Part shown: positions 1 through 8,664 of the stretch, in pieces
How positions within the stretch are numbered: the stretch's first letter is position 1
Layout: each line of letters starts with the position of its first letter
Source: Candidatus Pelagibacterales bacterium
Lineage (GTDB): Bacteria > Pseudomonadota > Alphaproteobacteria > TMED109
Reading direction: 5' to 3'
Assembly (NCBI GenBank): GCA_002732015.1
Contig: PCCU01000005.1
Location: 5,935 to 44,021 of the forward strand
DNA: 38,087 nucleotides
Notes under the pieces: model-generated
The model's input: the letters and a program-made list of their open reading frames with translations, nothing else
Told to the model about the DNA's origin: nothing
The model's database searches: none
Made by a program: the position numbers and the translations under genes

Positions 1-768
1 TTAGCAGGGCCAAAACCTGATTTAATAATATCTTGTGGAAGAAGAACTGCAACTATTTCTATTTATTTGAAAAAAAAATTCAACCTTAAACCAACTTGTG
101 TTCATTTAATGTATCCTAGATTTACTTTTTTTAAAAAAAAATTAGATCTTATTTTTACACCAATGCATGATAGTGTTAAAGAAAATAAATTTGTAAAAAA
201 GTTTTTAGGGACTCCCTCTAATGTTGTATTAATTAAAAATACCATTCATCATTATATTCAACCTATTATATTTCTGATTATAGGCGGAAATCATGGAAGA
301 TATAAACTATCAGAAAAAGAAGTTGAAAATATTATTTTAAAAATAATTTCAAAAATAAAAAACAAAGGGACTCTCTTAATCACTACCAGCAGACGCTCTT
401 CAAAAAAGGTTACTAGTAAAATTGATTCTATGGCTGAAGAATATTCAGTTATAAAAGAAGTTTATCATCCTAGGAATAATAATGCTAAAAATACATACTT
501 GAAAAATTTAAGTTTATCAAATGAAATAGTAGTAACAGGAGATTCTATGTCTATGGTGAGCGAAGCCTGCGAAACAAGAAAACCTGTTAGAATTTACTAC
601 AATACAAAATTCTGCTCTAATAAACATATAAGATTCTGTAATAGTCTCATAAAAAAAAAATATGCTTTTCCTTTTGATACTTTAGGAAAAAAACTCATTA
701 CAATAAAAGTATTGAATACTTCTAAAAAAATTGCATTATGTATAAAAAAAAATCTAAATAATGAATAA
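1..768 (+). CDS. ELM1-family protein (mitochondrial fission ELM1-like, DUF1022), 5' end missing
   Basis: The reading frame is open from base 1, so the true start lies left of the window and 255 C-terminal residues are visible. The frame begins with a PDLIISCGRRTA stretch, continues with FTPMHD and IIGGNHGRYKLSE, and ends near a TGDSMSMVSEAC block, which together match the bacterial ELM1 (DUF1022) family. The two-lobed pattern resembles GT-B glycosyltransferases, but no substrate is established. Plant ELM1 takes part in mitochondrial fission; the bacterial role is unknown. Its stop codon overlaps the trxB start by 8 nt (ATGAATAA), so the two are probably co-translated. The TTG at 67 is not the real start, because family-conserved residues lie upstream of it in frame. 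Confidence 0.8.
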   Translation, partial: LAGPKPDLIISCGRRTATISIYLKKKFNLKPTCVHLMYPRFTFFKKKLDLIFTPMHDSVKENKFVKKFLGTPSNVVLIKNTIHHYIQPIIFLIIGGNHGRYKLSEKEVENIILKIISKIKNKGTLLITTSRRSSKKVTSKIDSMAEEYSVIKEVYHPRNNNAKNTYLKNLSLSNEIVVTGDSMSMVSEACETRKPVRIYYNTKFCSNKHIRFCNSLIKKKYAFPFDTLGKKLITIKVLNTSKKIALCIKKNLNNE

Positions 769-1702
769 TATAAAAACAAATATTTTAATATTAGGATCAG
801 GTCCTGCTGGATGCACAGCGGCAATTTATGCTGCTAGAGCTGACTTAAAACCTATATTAGTTCATGGAAATCAACCAGGAGGACAACTAACTATTACAAC
901 TGATGTTGAAAACTATCCTGGATTTTCTTCTCCTATTCAGGGACCATGGTTAATGGAACAAATGATAGAACAAGCAAAAGAAGTTGGTTGTAAGGTATAT
1001 AATGAGCATATTATAGACATAGACTTGACCAAAAGACCATTCAAGTTTGTATCATCTTCTAATTCAGTTTTTTTAGCTAATAGCGTAATAGTTTCTACTG
1101 GGGCAAGTGCTAAATGGTTAGGACTAGAGTCTGAAAAAAAATATACAGGTTTTGGCGTATCAGCCTGCGCTACTTGCGATGCCTTTTTCTTTAAAAATAA
1201 GATAGTTGCAGTAATTGGAGGAGGAAATACAGCAGTAGAAGAAGCTTTATTTCTAACAAAATTTGCTACTAAAGTAATCCTTATTCATAGAAGAAATAGT
1301 CTGAGGGCTGAAAAAGTATTACAAAAAAGATTGTTTGAAAATAAAAAGGTTGAGATATTGTGGGACAATACCGTAACAGAAATTTTAGGAACTAATAACC
1401 CTAAAAAAGTTAATTCACTTAAATTAAAAAATATGAAAAATAATTCATTAAAAAAAATTGAGGTTGATGGTATTTTCGTAGCTATAGGACATAAGCCAAA
1501 TACCAATCTATTTTTAAATAAATTAGAGTTAGATAACGAAGGTTATATTAAAACAAAAGACCAAATTTTCACAAATATACCTGGAGTATTTGCTGCAGGC
1601 GATGTTCATGACAAAACTTATAGACAAGCAGTGACTGCTGCTGGGTTTGGCTGTATGGCAGCATTAGAGGCAGAAAAGTTTTTAACATTAGTAGAAAATT
1701 GA
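761..1702 (+). CDS. trxB: Thioredoxin-disulfide reductase
   Basis: This FAD enzyme passes electrons from NADPH to thioredoxin in the cytoplasm. The 313 residues show the FAD-binding GSGPAG near residues 12-17, the redox CATC pair (C136 and C139), the NADPH-binding GGGNTA near 153-158 with HRRNS at 176-180, and a C-terminal FAD motif GVFAAGD. The length is typical for low-molecular-weight bacterial TrxB. The ATG at 761 overlaps the end of the ELM1-like gene. The 3' end overlaps the 3' end of the convergent msrP gene by 15 nt, leaving no space for a terminator. Confidence 0.97.
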   Translation: MNNIKTNILILGSGPAGCTAAIYAARADLKPILVHGNQPGGQLTITTDVENYPGFSSPIQGPWLMEQMIEQAKEVGCKVYNEHIIDIDLTKRPFKFVSSSNSVFLANSVIVSTGASAKWLGLESEKKYTGFGVSACATCDAFFFKNKIVAVIGGGNTAVEEALFLTKFATKVILIHRRNSLRAEKVLQKRLFENKKVEILWDNTVTEILGTNNPKKVNSLKLKNMKNNSLKKIEVDGIFVAIGHKPNTNLFLNKLELDNEGYIKTKDQIFTNIPGVFAAGDVHDKTYRQAVTAAGFGCMAALEAEKFLTLVEN

Positions 1703-2614
1703 TTTACTTTTTACATTTGCATATAATGAAGAAACCCATTCGCTATATCCATTAAATAATAAAGTAGGATATTTATTGCCTGTATCAATATCCTTTTCGT
1801 ATTCTTGGCTCCACCTTCTGTGAGGAACGTTAGGATTAACATTTGCCCAAAATCCATATTCTTTTGGAGCAATAGTTTCCCAAAATGATTTGGTTTTAGT
1901 ATTAGTAAAATTAATTTTAACTATAGATTTTATTGATTTAAATCCGTATTTCCAAGGAAGCACTAATCTTATTGGAGCACCATTTTGCTTAGGAAGCGGT
2001 TTTCCATAAACACCTGTAGCAATAAATGATAGAGGATGCATAGCTTCATTTATAGTAATAATCTCTTTATAGGGCCAAGGGTACCAGCTTTGTTTTTGGT
2101 TGTTTGCTTCATTGGGTCTAAAAAAAGTCTCAAACTCTACATATTTTGTATCTGATTTAGGATCTAGAATTTTTATTAATTTAGAGAGTGGAAATCCGTT
2201 CCATGGTACTACCATAGACCATGCCTCCACGCACCTAAACTTATAAACTCTTTCTTCTATACCAACCTTTTGTAAAATATCCTCTAAAAAAACATTCTTA
2301 TCAGAAATATTTGAACCAGAAATTTCTATTTTCCAGTTTTCAATTTTTAATTTTTGTGCTTGTTTCCATATTTGCTTAGTTGTACCAAACTCAAAGAAAT
2401 TATTATACTTTGAGATATTTTCAAAACTAGTTAAGTTTCTTTTAATTACTTTATTATAATTATTATTGTTATTATTAGCATATAAATTACTAAAGTTTGC
2501 AGCAAAAATACTTCCCATTGCTCCTAAGATGACTTTCCTTCTGTTTAAAAATACACTTTGATCAGTAATTTTATTTTCTTTAAAATGAAGAAAGTTTTTT
2601 TTGATTAAATACAT
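1688..2614 (-). CDS. msrP: Protein-methionine-sulfoxide reductase catalytic subunit (molybdopterin enzyme)
   Basis: MsrP repairs oxidised methionines in periplasmic proteins using a molybdenum-molybdopterin centre. The 308-residue protein has a twin-arginine motif (LNRRKVILGA, residues 23-32) followed by a hydrophobic stretch, so Tat export of the folded, cofactor-loaded enzyme is expected. C128 in the FRCVEAW motif is the expected Mo ligand. The family blocks QNGAPIRLVLPWKYGFKSIK, EYGFWANVNP and HRRWSQEYE are intact. A run of six Asn follows the signal region (residues 47-52). The usual membrane partner msrQ is not next to it; the downstream neighbour is the convergent trxB. The ATG is 22 bp from the divergent M48 start and has no clear Shine-Dalgarno sequence. 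Confidence 0.96.
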   Translation of the reverse strand: MYLIKKNFLHFKENKITDQSVFLNRRKVILGAMGSIFAANFSNLYANNNNNNYNKVIKRNLTSFENISKYNNFFEFGTTKQIWKQAQKLKIENWKIEISGSNISDKNVFLEDILQKVGIEERVYKFRCVEAWSMVVPWNGFPLSKLIKILDPKSDTKYVEFETFFRPNEANNQKQSWYPWPYKEIITINEAMHPLSFIATGVYGKPLPKQNGAPIRLVLPWKYGFKSIKSIVKINFTNTKTKSFWETIAPKEYGFWANVNPNVPHRRWSQEYEKDIDTGNKYPTLLFNGYSEWVSSLYANVKSKSIFY

Positions 2615-2628
2615 AATTTTATTATATT
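2601..2628 (+). promoter_or_regulatory. Candidate promoter of the M48 peptidase gene
   Basis: TTGATT (2601-2606) and TATATT (2623-2628) are separated by 16 nt. The -10 box ends 8 nt before the ATG at 2637, so the transcript would begin within a few bases of the start codon. The boxes lie partly inside the msrP N-terminal codons. AT-rich DNA makes chance matches common. Confidence 0.3.
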
Positions 2629-2636
2629 AAATATAT

Positions 2637-3425
2637 ATGAAATTGCTTCCATTATTAATATTTTTATTTCTAAGTTCTTGTACATCTGTATCAATCACTG
2701 AAAGAAAACAATTAATAATATTGGGTGATGATGTAATTTATCCACAGGCCTTTAAGGCCTATGATGATTTTAAAAAGAAAAATAAATTAATAGAAGAAGG
2801 AGCTGACTTTAATAAAATTCAAGAAATTACGGAAAATATTAAAAAAGCAATAAAAGTTTTTTATGAAAGTCATAAAAAACCTGATCCTACAGCTAATTTT
2901 AAATGGGAAGTTATTCTAGTTGATAATAATGATATAAAAAATGCCTGGTGCATGCCTGGGGGAAAAATGGCAGTTTACTCTGGCATTTTAGATATAGCAA
3001 ATAATGATAATGCACTTGCGGCATTAATGGGACATGAAATAGCACATGCTGTAGCTAGACATGGGTCTGAAAGAGCAAGTCAAGGAGTATTATTAGATAT
3101 CGGAACTATGGCTTTAGAAAAGTTAATACTAGGCCAGTCATTATCTGGAGATAGCAGAAGATTGTATGAATACTTTGCTAACTTTGGTGTTATGTTACCA
3201 TTTAGTCGCGGACATGAAACAGAGGCTGACTACCTTGGATTAGTATTTATGCATATTGCTGGATATGAAATGGAAGAAGCAGCTAGAATGTGGCAGAGAA
3301 TGAATAAGGAAAACTCTAATAGTCAACCACCAGAATTTTTAAGTACACACCCATCAAATAAAACTAGAATAGAAAATATAAGAAAGTGGATTCCAGAAGT
3401 TAAAAAAAAGTTTAAACTATCATAA
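2637..3425 (+). CDS. M48-family zinc metalloprotease, lipoprotein
   Basis: A short hydrophobic leader ends in a lipobox (LSSC, Cys15), so the protein is expected to be lipid-anchored in the envelope. The catalytic HEIAH zinc motif is at residues 133-137, and the downstream GHETEADYLGL block (about 192-202) supplies the third zinc ligand. The NAWCMPGGKMAVYSG block before HEIAH is typical of the LoiP/BepA/Oma1-like M48 branch, which handles outer-membrane protein quality control in other bacteria. The 262 residues cover a single M48 domain with no C-terminal TPR repeats, so it is closer to LoiP than to full-length BepA. No Shine-Dalgarno sequence precedes the ATG. The convergent aspC gene ends one base away. 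Confidence 0.92.
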   Translation: MKLLPLLIFLFLSSCTSVSITERKQLIILGDDVIYPQAFKAYDDFKKKNKLIEEGADFNKIQEITENIKKAIKVFYESHKKPDPTANFKWEVILVDNNDIKNAWCMPGGKMAVYSGILDIANNDNALAALMGHEIAHAVARHGSERASQGVLLDIGTMALEKLILGQSLSGDSRRLYEYFANFGVMLPFSRGHETEADYLGLVFMHIAGYEMEEAARMWQRMNKENSNSQPPEFLSTHPSNKTRIENIRKWIPEVKKKFKLS

Positions 3426-3426
3426 T

Positions 3427-4635
3427 TTAAACTAGTTTATCACAAGCAATTTCTATTCTTTTTCCCGCTTCAAGTAAAAGTTTATCAGAGGTAGCATACG
3501 AAATTCTAAAAAAACCTTTTTTTCCAAAAGCAGTTCCGGGAACAGCTGCTACCCCAACTTCTTCAATTAAGTACTCACAAAAAACAGTATCGTCCTCTAT
3601 TACTAATCCTTTTTTTGTTTTAGACCCTATTAATTGAGCGCAAGAAGGGAATATATAAAAGGCTCCAGAAGGTTTATTTACACTTAAGCCCTTACATTGA
3701 TTTATAATATCTGAAATTAGATCTCTTCTTTTTTTAAAAATCTTATTATTTTTTAAAATAAATTCTTCCTCTCCTTTAAGAGCCGATAATGCTGCATATT
3801 GAGAAATGGAACTAGGATTTGTTGTAGATTGTGATTGTATTTTAGCCATGGATTTAATAATATCTTTCGACGCACCTGCATACCCTATTCTCCAACCTGT
3901 CATCGAATAAGCTTTAGATACACCGTTAACAGTCAATATTCTGTCTTTATGCTTGGGAATTACAGTAGCTAAAGTAGAAAACTTAAAATTGTCATAAACT
4001 ATTTTCTCATAAATATCATCAGAAATAATACCTACGTGAGGAAATTCATCTAAAATTTCTCCAATATCATTTAATTCATTTACAGAATAACAACTCCCGG
4101 TAGGATTAGAAGGAGAGTTAATCACAATCCATTTAGTTTTATTCGTTATTGCCTTTCTAAGTTGTTCTGAGGTTACTTTAAAATCGCTTTCTATACCAGT
4201 TTCAATAATTACAGGAACACCTTCAGCTATAACAACCATATCTGGGTATGATACCCAATAAGGAGAAGGTATTATAACTTCGTCACCTTTATTTACTGTT
4301 GCCAAAAGAGCATTGAATAAAACTTGTTTGCCTCCAGCACCTACTGAAATTTCGTTTGTATCAAAAGTTATATTATTATCTCTTAAAAACTTTTTACAAA
4401 TAGCTTCTTTCAACTCAGGAATACCATCAACTGCCGTATATTTTGTTTTACCCATTTCTATGGCTTCTATGGCTGCTTTTTTTATATGTGTAGGAGTATC
4501 AAAATCAGGTTCTCCTGCTCCTAAACCAATAACATCTTTTCCTGCTGCTTTTAATTCTCTAGCTTTAGAGGTCACAGCAATTGTGGGAGATGGCTTTATA
4601 CTATTTACCCTATTAGATATAAAATTATATTTCAT
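3427..4635 (-). CDS. aspC: Aspartate aminotransferase (class I, PLP-dependent)
   Basis: The enzyme interconverts aspartate and 2-oxoglutarate with oxaloacetate and glutamate; alphaproteobacterial members may also accept other amino donors. It has 402 residues. The N-terminal block IKPSPTIAVTSKARELKAAG and the GAGEPDFDTP motif (39-48) mark the alphaproteobacterial subgroup Ib enzyme. SPSNPTG lies at 174-180, the cofactor-contacting D206 and Y209 sit in ISDDIYE, and K241 in VSKAYSMTGWR is the Schiff-base lysine. It is divergent from a second aminotransferase, with about 69 bp between the starts. No Shine-Dalgarno sequence is evident, but the start agrees with the family's N-terminus. Confidence 0.95.
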   Translation of the reverse strand: MKYNFISNRVNSIKPSPTIAVTSKARELKAAGKDVIGLGAGEPDFDTPTHIKKAAIEAIEMGKTKYTAVDGIPELKEAICKKFLRDNNITFDTNEISVGAGGKQVLFNALLATVNKGDEVIIPSPYWVSYPDMVVIAEGVPVIIETGIESDFKVTSEQLRKAITNKTKWIVINSPSNPTGSCYSVNELNDIGEILDEFPHVGIISDDIYEKIVYDNFKFSTLATVIPKHKDRILTVNGVSKAYSMTGWRIGYAGASKDIIKSMAKIQSQSTTNPSSISQYAALSALKGEEEFILKNNKIFKKRRDLISDIINQCKGLSVNKPSGAFYIFPSCAQLIGSKTKKGLVIEDDTVFCEYLIEEVGVAAVPGTAFGKKGFFRISYATSDKLLLEAGKRIEIACDKLV

Positions 4636-4693
4636 AAAAAATTATTTATTTGATATTAATAGTATATCTTTTTTTTAATATTTAAAATAATTA

Positions 4694-4707
4694 AGGAGAA
4701 AAAAATT
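4694..4707 (+). promoter_or_regulatory. Shine-Dalgarno sequence and ATT start codon
   Basis: AGGAG (4694-4698) followed by six A residues and ATT (4705-4707). This is the only strong ribosome binding site near the 5' end of the aminotransferase gene, and it places initiation at a non-standard codon. The choice rests on spacing and on agreement with the expected N-terminus. Confidence 0.7.
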
Positions 4708-5886
4708 AATCCTAATATAAATAACCTTGGAACTGAAAGTGCTTTTGTTCTTCTTGCTAAAGCACAAGAGCTTCAACAGCAAGGAAAAGAAATTATAAAC
4801 TTGGGTATAGGACAACCTGATTTTAAAACACCAGATCATATAGTTGACTCAGCGGTTTCAGCTCTAAAAAATGGAGAGCATGGCTACACTCAAGGAAAAG
4901 GAATGCTTAAATTAAGAGAAGCGGTAGCATCGGATATTTATAATAGAAGAAAAGCAAAAATTAGTCCCGAAAATATCGTTATTGTTCCAGGTGGTAAAGT
5001 AACGATGTGGCATGCTATATTAATGTTTGGCGGTAAAGGAAAAGAAATTATATACCCAAATCCTGGCTTTCCTATTTATGAAAGTGTCATCAACTACTCA
5101 GGATCAAAAGCTATTCCTATAAAGCTAGATATTTCAAATAACTTCAAAATAGATTTTAATAAATTTGAAAGTTCTATAACTGAAAATACGTCTTTGATAA
5201 TTATAAATTTTCCCTCTAATCCTACAGGAGGAGTTATTTTAAAAAAAGAAATGGATAAATTGGTTTCAATTCTAGAAAAATATCCATATATAAAAATACT
5301 TTCTGATGAAATTTACAGTAGAATTCTTTATGATAATACTGAATTTATATCTCTTCTAGAATACCCTCAAATTCAAGATAGAGTAATAATTTTAGATGGT
5401 TGGTCAAAAACATATGCTATGACTGGTTGGAGAATAGGATATGGCGTATGGCCTACAGAATTTGCAAAAATTGCTGAACAGTTAAATATTAATTCTTTTT
5501 CTTGTACTAATACTGCTACTCAATTTGCTGCAATTTCTGCTTTACAAGGACCTCAAGGCTCAGTTGACCAAATGGTTTCAGAATTTGATAAAAGAAGAAA
5601 AATAATGATCAACTTACTGAATAGCATAAAAGGTTTTGAGTGCAGTAATAGTAAAGGAGCATTTTACTTATTCCCTTCAATTAAAAAAACAGGCTTGAAA
5701 TCTGACGATTTAGAAAATATTTTACTTAATAAGATAGGTATTGCAGCAGTGTCTGGAAATAGCTTTGGAAAATTTGGAGAAGGATATATTAGATTTTCCT
5801 ATGCTAATTCTGAAGAAAATATAAGGCTAGCTTTACAAAAAATAAAAGAATATTCAGAAAAAATAGGTTGGCATGCTAAAACTTAA
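4705..5886 (+). CDS. PLP-dependent class I/II aminotransferase, probable ATT start
   Basis: This is a complete 393-residue aminotransferase if read from an ATT codon at 4705. GIGQPDF, FPSNPTGG, SDEIYSR and the Schiff-base lysine in WSKTYAMTGWR (about K235) are present. The first ATG-type or TTG codon inside the gene (TTG 4801) would remove the family N-terminus LGTESAFVLLAKAQELQQQG, which is in frame upstream. AGGAG at 4694-4698 lies 6 nt before the ATT, and no ATG, GTG or TTG occurs in that stretch. The substrate is not clear from sequence; aspartate-aminotransferase-like and LL-DAP-aminotransferase-like enzymes share these motifs. The gene's end overlaps uvrB by 14 nt. Confidence 0.88.
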   Translation: MNPNINNLGTESAFVLLAKAQELQQQGKEIINLGIGQPDFKTPDHIVDSAVSALKNGEHGYTQGKGMLKLREAVASDIYNRRKAKISPENIVIVPGGKVTMWHAILMFGGKGKEIIYPNPGFPIYESVINYSGSKAIPIKLDISNNFKIDFNKFESSITENTSLIIINFPSNPTGGVILKKEMDKLVSILEKYPYIKILSDEIYSRILYDNTEFISLLEYPQIQDRVIILDGWSKTYAMTGWRIGYGVWPTEFAKIAEQLNINSFSCTNTATQFAAISALQGPQGSVDQMVSEFDKRRKIMINLLNSIKGFECSNSKGAFYLFPSIKKTGLKSDDLENILLNKIGIAAVSGNSFGKFGEGYIRFSYANSEENIRLALQKIKEYSEKIGWHAKT

Positions 5887-7897
5887 TAAAGAAATAGTAA
5901 AAGATTTATTTCCTAATATAGAGAAAAATAAATTTAATCTTATTACAAAAATGAAACCCTCTGGTGATCAAATCGAAGCTATAAAAGAATTAAGTAATGG
6001 GTTAGAAAAGAACGAAGAAAACCAAGTTTTATTAGGTGTAACTGGTTCAGGTAAAACCTTTACAGTAGCTAATGTTATTAATAATATTCAAAAACCAGCA
6101 TTAATTATGGCACCTAACAAAACTCTTGCCGCTCAGTTATATGGAGAAATGAAGTTACTATTTCCTAAAAATGCTGTAGAGTATTTTGTTTCATATTATG
6201 ATTATTATCAGCCAGAAGCTTACGTTCCTAGAACAGATACTTTTATAGAAAAAGATGCTTCAATAAATGAACACATAGATCGTATGAGGCACTCAGCTAC
6301 AAGGGCATTGTTTGAAAGAAGTGATGTAATTATTGTAGCATCTGTTTCCTGCATTTATGGACTTGGACCGGTTGAAACATATTCAAAAATGATACTAGAA
6401 ATATTTAAAAATCAAAAAATTTCTAGAGAAGAAATTGTTAAAAAATTTGTTAACTTACAGTATAAAAGGAATAATTTTAATTTCACAAGAGGATCATTTA
6501 GGTTAAGAGGCGATATAATAGAAATTTTTCCTGCACATTTAGAGTTTACTGCATGGCGAATCGAAATGTTTGGGAATAATATTGACTCCATTTATGAAAT
6601 AGACTCTCTTACAGGAGAAAAAATTAAATTATTAGATAAGATAAAAGTATATGCTAATAGTCATTATATAGCTTCTAAACCAACTTTAGATCAAGCAATT
6701 TTAGAAATAGAAGCTGATTTAGTAAAAAGACTAAAAGAACTCAAAAAACAAAATAAATTGTTAGAAATGCAAAGGCTTGAACAAAGAACAAAATATGATC
6801 TTGAAATGTTAAAAACTACTGGCATGTGTCAAGGAATAGAAAATTATTCAAGATATTTATCTGGAAGAAATCCTGGTGAACCTCCTCCGACGTTATTTGA
6901 ATACTTTCCAGATGATAGTATACTATTCATAGACGAAAGTCATGTTGCTGTTCCTCAAATAGGTGGGATGTATAGAGGAGATGCAAATAGAAAAAGTACA
7001 TTATCAGAACATGGCTTCCGACTTCCTTCTTGCAAAGACAACAGACCTTTAAAGTTTGAAGAATGGGATTCGATGCGCCCTAGAACCGTGATGGTATCAG
7101 CTACTCCTGGCCCTTGGGAATTAGAACAAACTAAAGGAGTTTTTATAGAACAAGTTATAAGACCTACAGGACTAGTAGATCCAAAATGTGAAATTAGAGC
7201 AGCAAAAAATCAAATAGATGACTTATTAGGGGAAATAAAAAAGACTATTGAAAATAATTTTCGAGTTTTAGTTACTACTTTAACAAAAAGAATGGCAGAG
7301 AATATTACTGATTATTTAAAAGAAAATAATATTAAAGTAAAATATTTACATTCAGATATAGATACTCTGGAAAGAATTGAAATTATAAGAGAACTCCGAC
7401 TTGGAGAGTTTGATGTTTTAGTTGGTATAAATCTTTTAAGAGAAGGCCTAGATATTCCAGAATGCGCACTAGTTGCAATTCTTGATGCAGACAAAGAAGG
7501 TTTTCTTAGGTCAAAAACATCACTAATACAGACTATAGGGCGAGCTGCTAGAAATATTAACGGAAGAGTAATTTTATATGCTGATACAGAAACACAATCA
7601 ATAAAATCAGCTTTAGATGAGACTAGTAGAAGAAGACAAAAACAAATAGATTGGAATACTAAAAATAATATTAAGCCTAAAACTATTAAAAAAAATGTAA
7701 GAGATTTATTAGAAAATATTAAAATAGAGGAAAAGCAAAATGTTAAAAATGATAATAATAGAAATAATCTTAAATCTTATATTCATACTCTGAAAAAAGA
7801 AATGTATAAAGAAGCAGAGGCTTTAAATTTTGAAAAAGCTGCAAAGTTAAGAGATGAAATTTCTGATTTGGAAAAAAATGAGTTAAGCATAAAATGA
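5873..7897 (+). CDS. uvrB: UvrABC system protein B
   Basis: UvrB is the damage-verifying helicase-like subunit of nucleotide excision repair. The 674 residues contain Walker A GVTGSGKT (55-62), the beta-hairpin YYDYYQPEAYVP that inserts into DNA, Walker B with the DESH box (IDESHV), VSATPGPWE, the helicase motif QTIGRAARN, and a C-terminal UVR motif (about 637-672) that contacts UvrC. The ATG at 5873 lies within the end of the preceding aminotransferase gene (14-nt overlap), and the stop shares ATGA with the next gene. The UvrC partner is encoded about 1.1 kb downstream on the same strand. Confidence 0.98.
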   Translation: MLKLNKEIVKDLFPNIEKNKFNLITKMKPSGDQIEAIKELSNGLEKNEENQVLLGVTGSGKTFTVANVINNIQKPALIMAPNKTLAAQLYGEMKLLFPKNAVEYFVSYYDYYQPEAYVPRTDTFIEKDASINEHIDRMRHSATRALFERSDVIIVASVSCIYGLGPVETYSKMILEIFKNQKISREEIVKKFVNLQYKRNNFNFTRGSFRLRGDIIEIFPAHLEFTAWRIEMFGNNIDSIYEIDSLTGEKIKLLDKIKVYANSHYIASKPTLDQAILEIEADLVKRLKELKKQNKLLEMQRLEQRTKYDLEMLKTTGMCQGIENYSRYLSGRNPGEPPPTLFEYFPDDSILFIDESHVAVPQIGGMYRGDANRKSTLSEHGFRLPSCKDNRPLKFEEWDSMRPRTVMVSATPGPWELEQTKGVFIEQVIRPTGLVDPKCEIRAAKNQIDDLLGEIKKTIENNFRVLVTTLTKRMAENITDYLKENNIKVKYLHSDIDTLERIEIIRELRLGEFDVLVGINLLREGLDIPECALVAILDADKEGFLRSKTSLIQTIGRAARNINGRVILYADTETQSIKSALDETSRRRQKQIDWNTKNNIKPKTIKKNVRDLLENIKIEEKQNVKNDNNRNNLKSYIHTLKKEMYKEAEALNFEKAAKLRDEISDLEKNELSIK

Positions 7898-8664
7898 GTG
7901 ATATGAAATATGCAGCTCTCGTTACAGGAGGTTCAAAAAGAATAGGAAAGTCAATTTCTAAAAAATTAGCTAGTGAAAACAGGAATGTAATTATTCACTA
8001 TAACAAATCTAAAAAAGAAGCTCTTGAACTGTGTAAAGAATTAAATAAAAATAGCAAAATAATATCTATAGCAGTTCAAGCCGATCTAAACAAACCTAAT
8101 CAAGTTATAAAAATTTTTAATGATCTTAAAAAGAAGTCCATTATCGTTGATTGTCTTATAAATAATGCTTCTACTTTTAGTTACGATAATTTAAAAAATA
8201 TGACTGCCAATACATGGAATAATCATATAGTTCCAAATTTATATGCTCCTTTGATGCTTTCAAAAGAATTCGTTAAAGCACTTCCTTCTAAAAAAAATGG
8301 AAATATTTTTAATATTATTGATCAAAGAGTTCTAAATTTGACACCTCATTTTTTAAGTTATACTGCATCTAAATCAGGCTTGTGGACAATGACGAAGACT
8401 TTGGCTTTAGAACTAGCTCCTAAAATAAGAGTAAATGCTATAGGCCCAGGACCTACTATAAAAAGTAAATTTCAAACAGATGAAGAATTTAAATCGCAGT
8501 GTAAATCATTACCACTGCAAAAAGGAGCTAAACCTGAGCAAGTAGCAGAAACTATCTCATTTCTTTTAAAAGTAAATTCAATTACTGGTCAAATGATAGC
8601 TCTAGACGGTGGTCAGCATTTAGGATGGGGACAAGTCAATAACAAAACAAAGGTACTGGACTGA
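7894..8664 (+). CDS. FolM/PTR1-like short-chain dehydrogenase (probable pteridine reductase)
   Basis: This 256-residue Rossmann-fold SDR has TGGSKRIG at 11-18. The Arg (R16) in this TGxxxRxG form is a hallmark of pteridine reductases such as PTR1 and FolM. The usual catalytic Ser is replaced by Asp: D143 lies 13 residues before Y156, with K160 following in YTASK, which is the D-Y-K arrangement of PTR1. It sits directly before folB with no gap, which fits a role in dihydropterin or dihydrofolate reduction. The start overlaps uvrB by 4 nt (ATGA). A second ATG at 7903 is also possible. Substrate is inferred, not shown. Confidence 0.85.
   Translation: MSDMKYAALVTGGSKRIGKSISKKLASENRNVIIHYNKSKKEALELCKELNKNSKIISIAVQADLNKPNQVIKIFNDLKKKSIIVDCLINNASTFSYDNLKNMTANTWNNHIVPNLYAPLMLSKEFVKALPSKKNGNIFNIIDQRVLNLTPHFLSYTASKSGLWTMTKTLALELAPKIRVNAIGPGPTIKSKFQTDEEFKSQCKSLPLQKGAKPEQVAETISFLLKVNSITGQMIALDGGQHLGWGQVNNKTKVLD

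Noticed and set aside
4313..4678. A 121-residue plus-strand frame opposite aspC
   Set aside because: It is antisense to a well-supported gene and shows no family motif; the hydrophobic composition follows from the reverse complement of the aspC codons.
4636..4693. Short dyad GATAT/ATATC and possible promoters between the two aminotransferase genes
   Set aside because: Only 5-bp arms in AT-only sequence and no well-spaced -35/-10 pair, so it is not distinguishable from chance.
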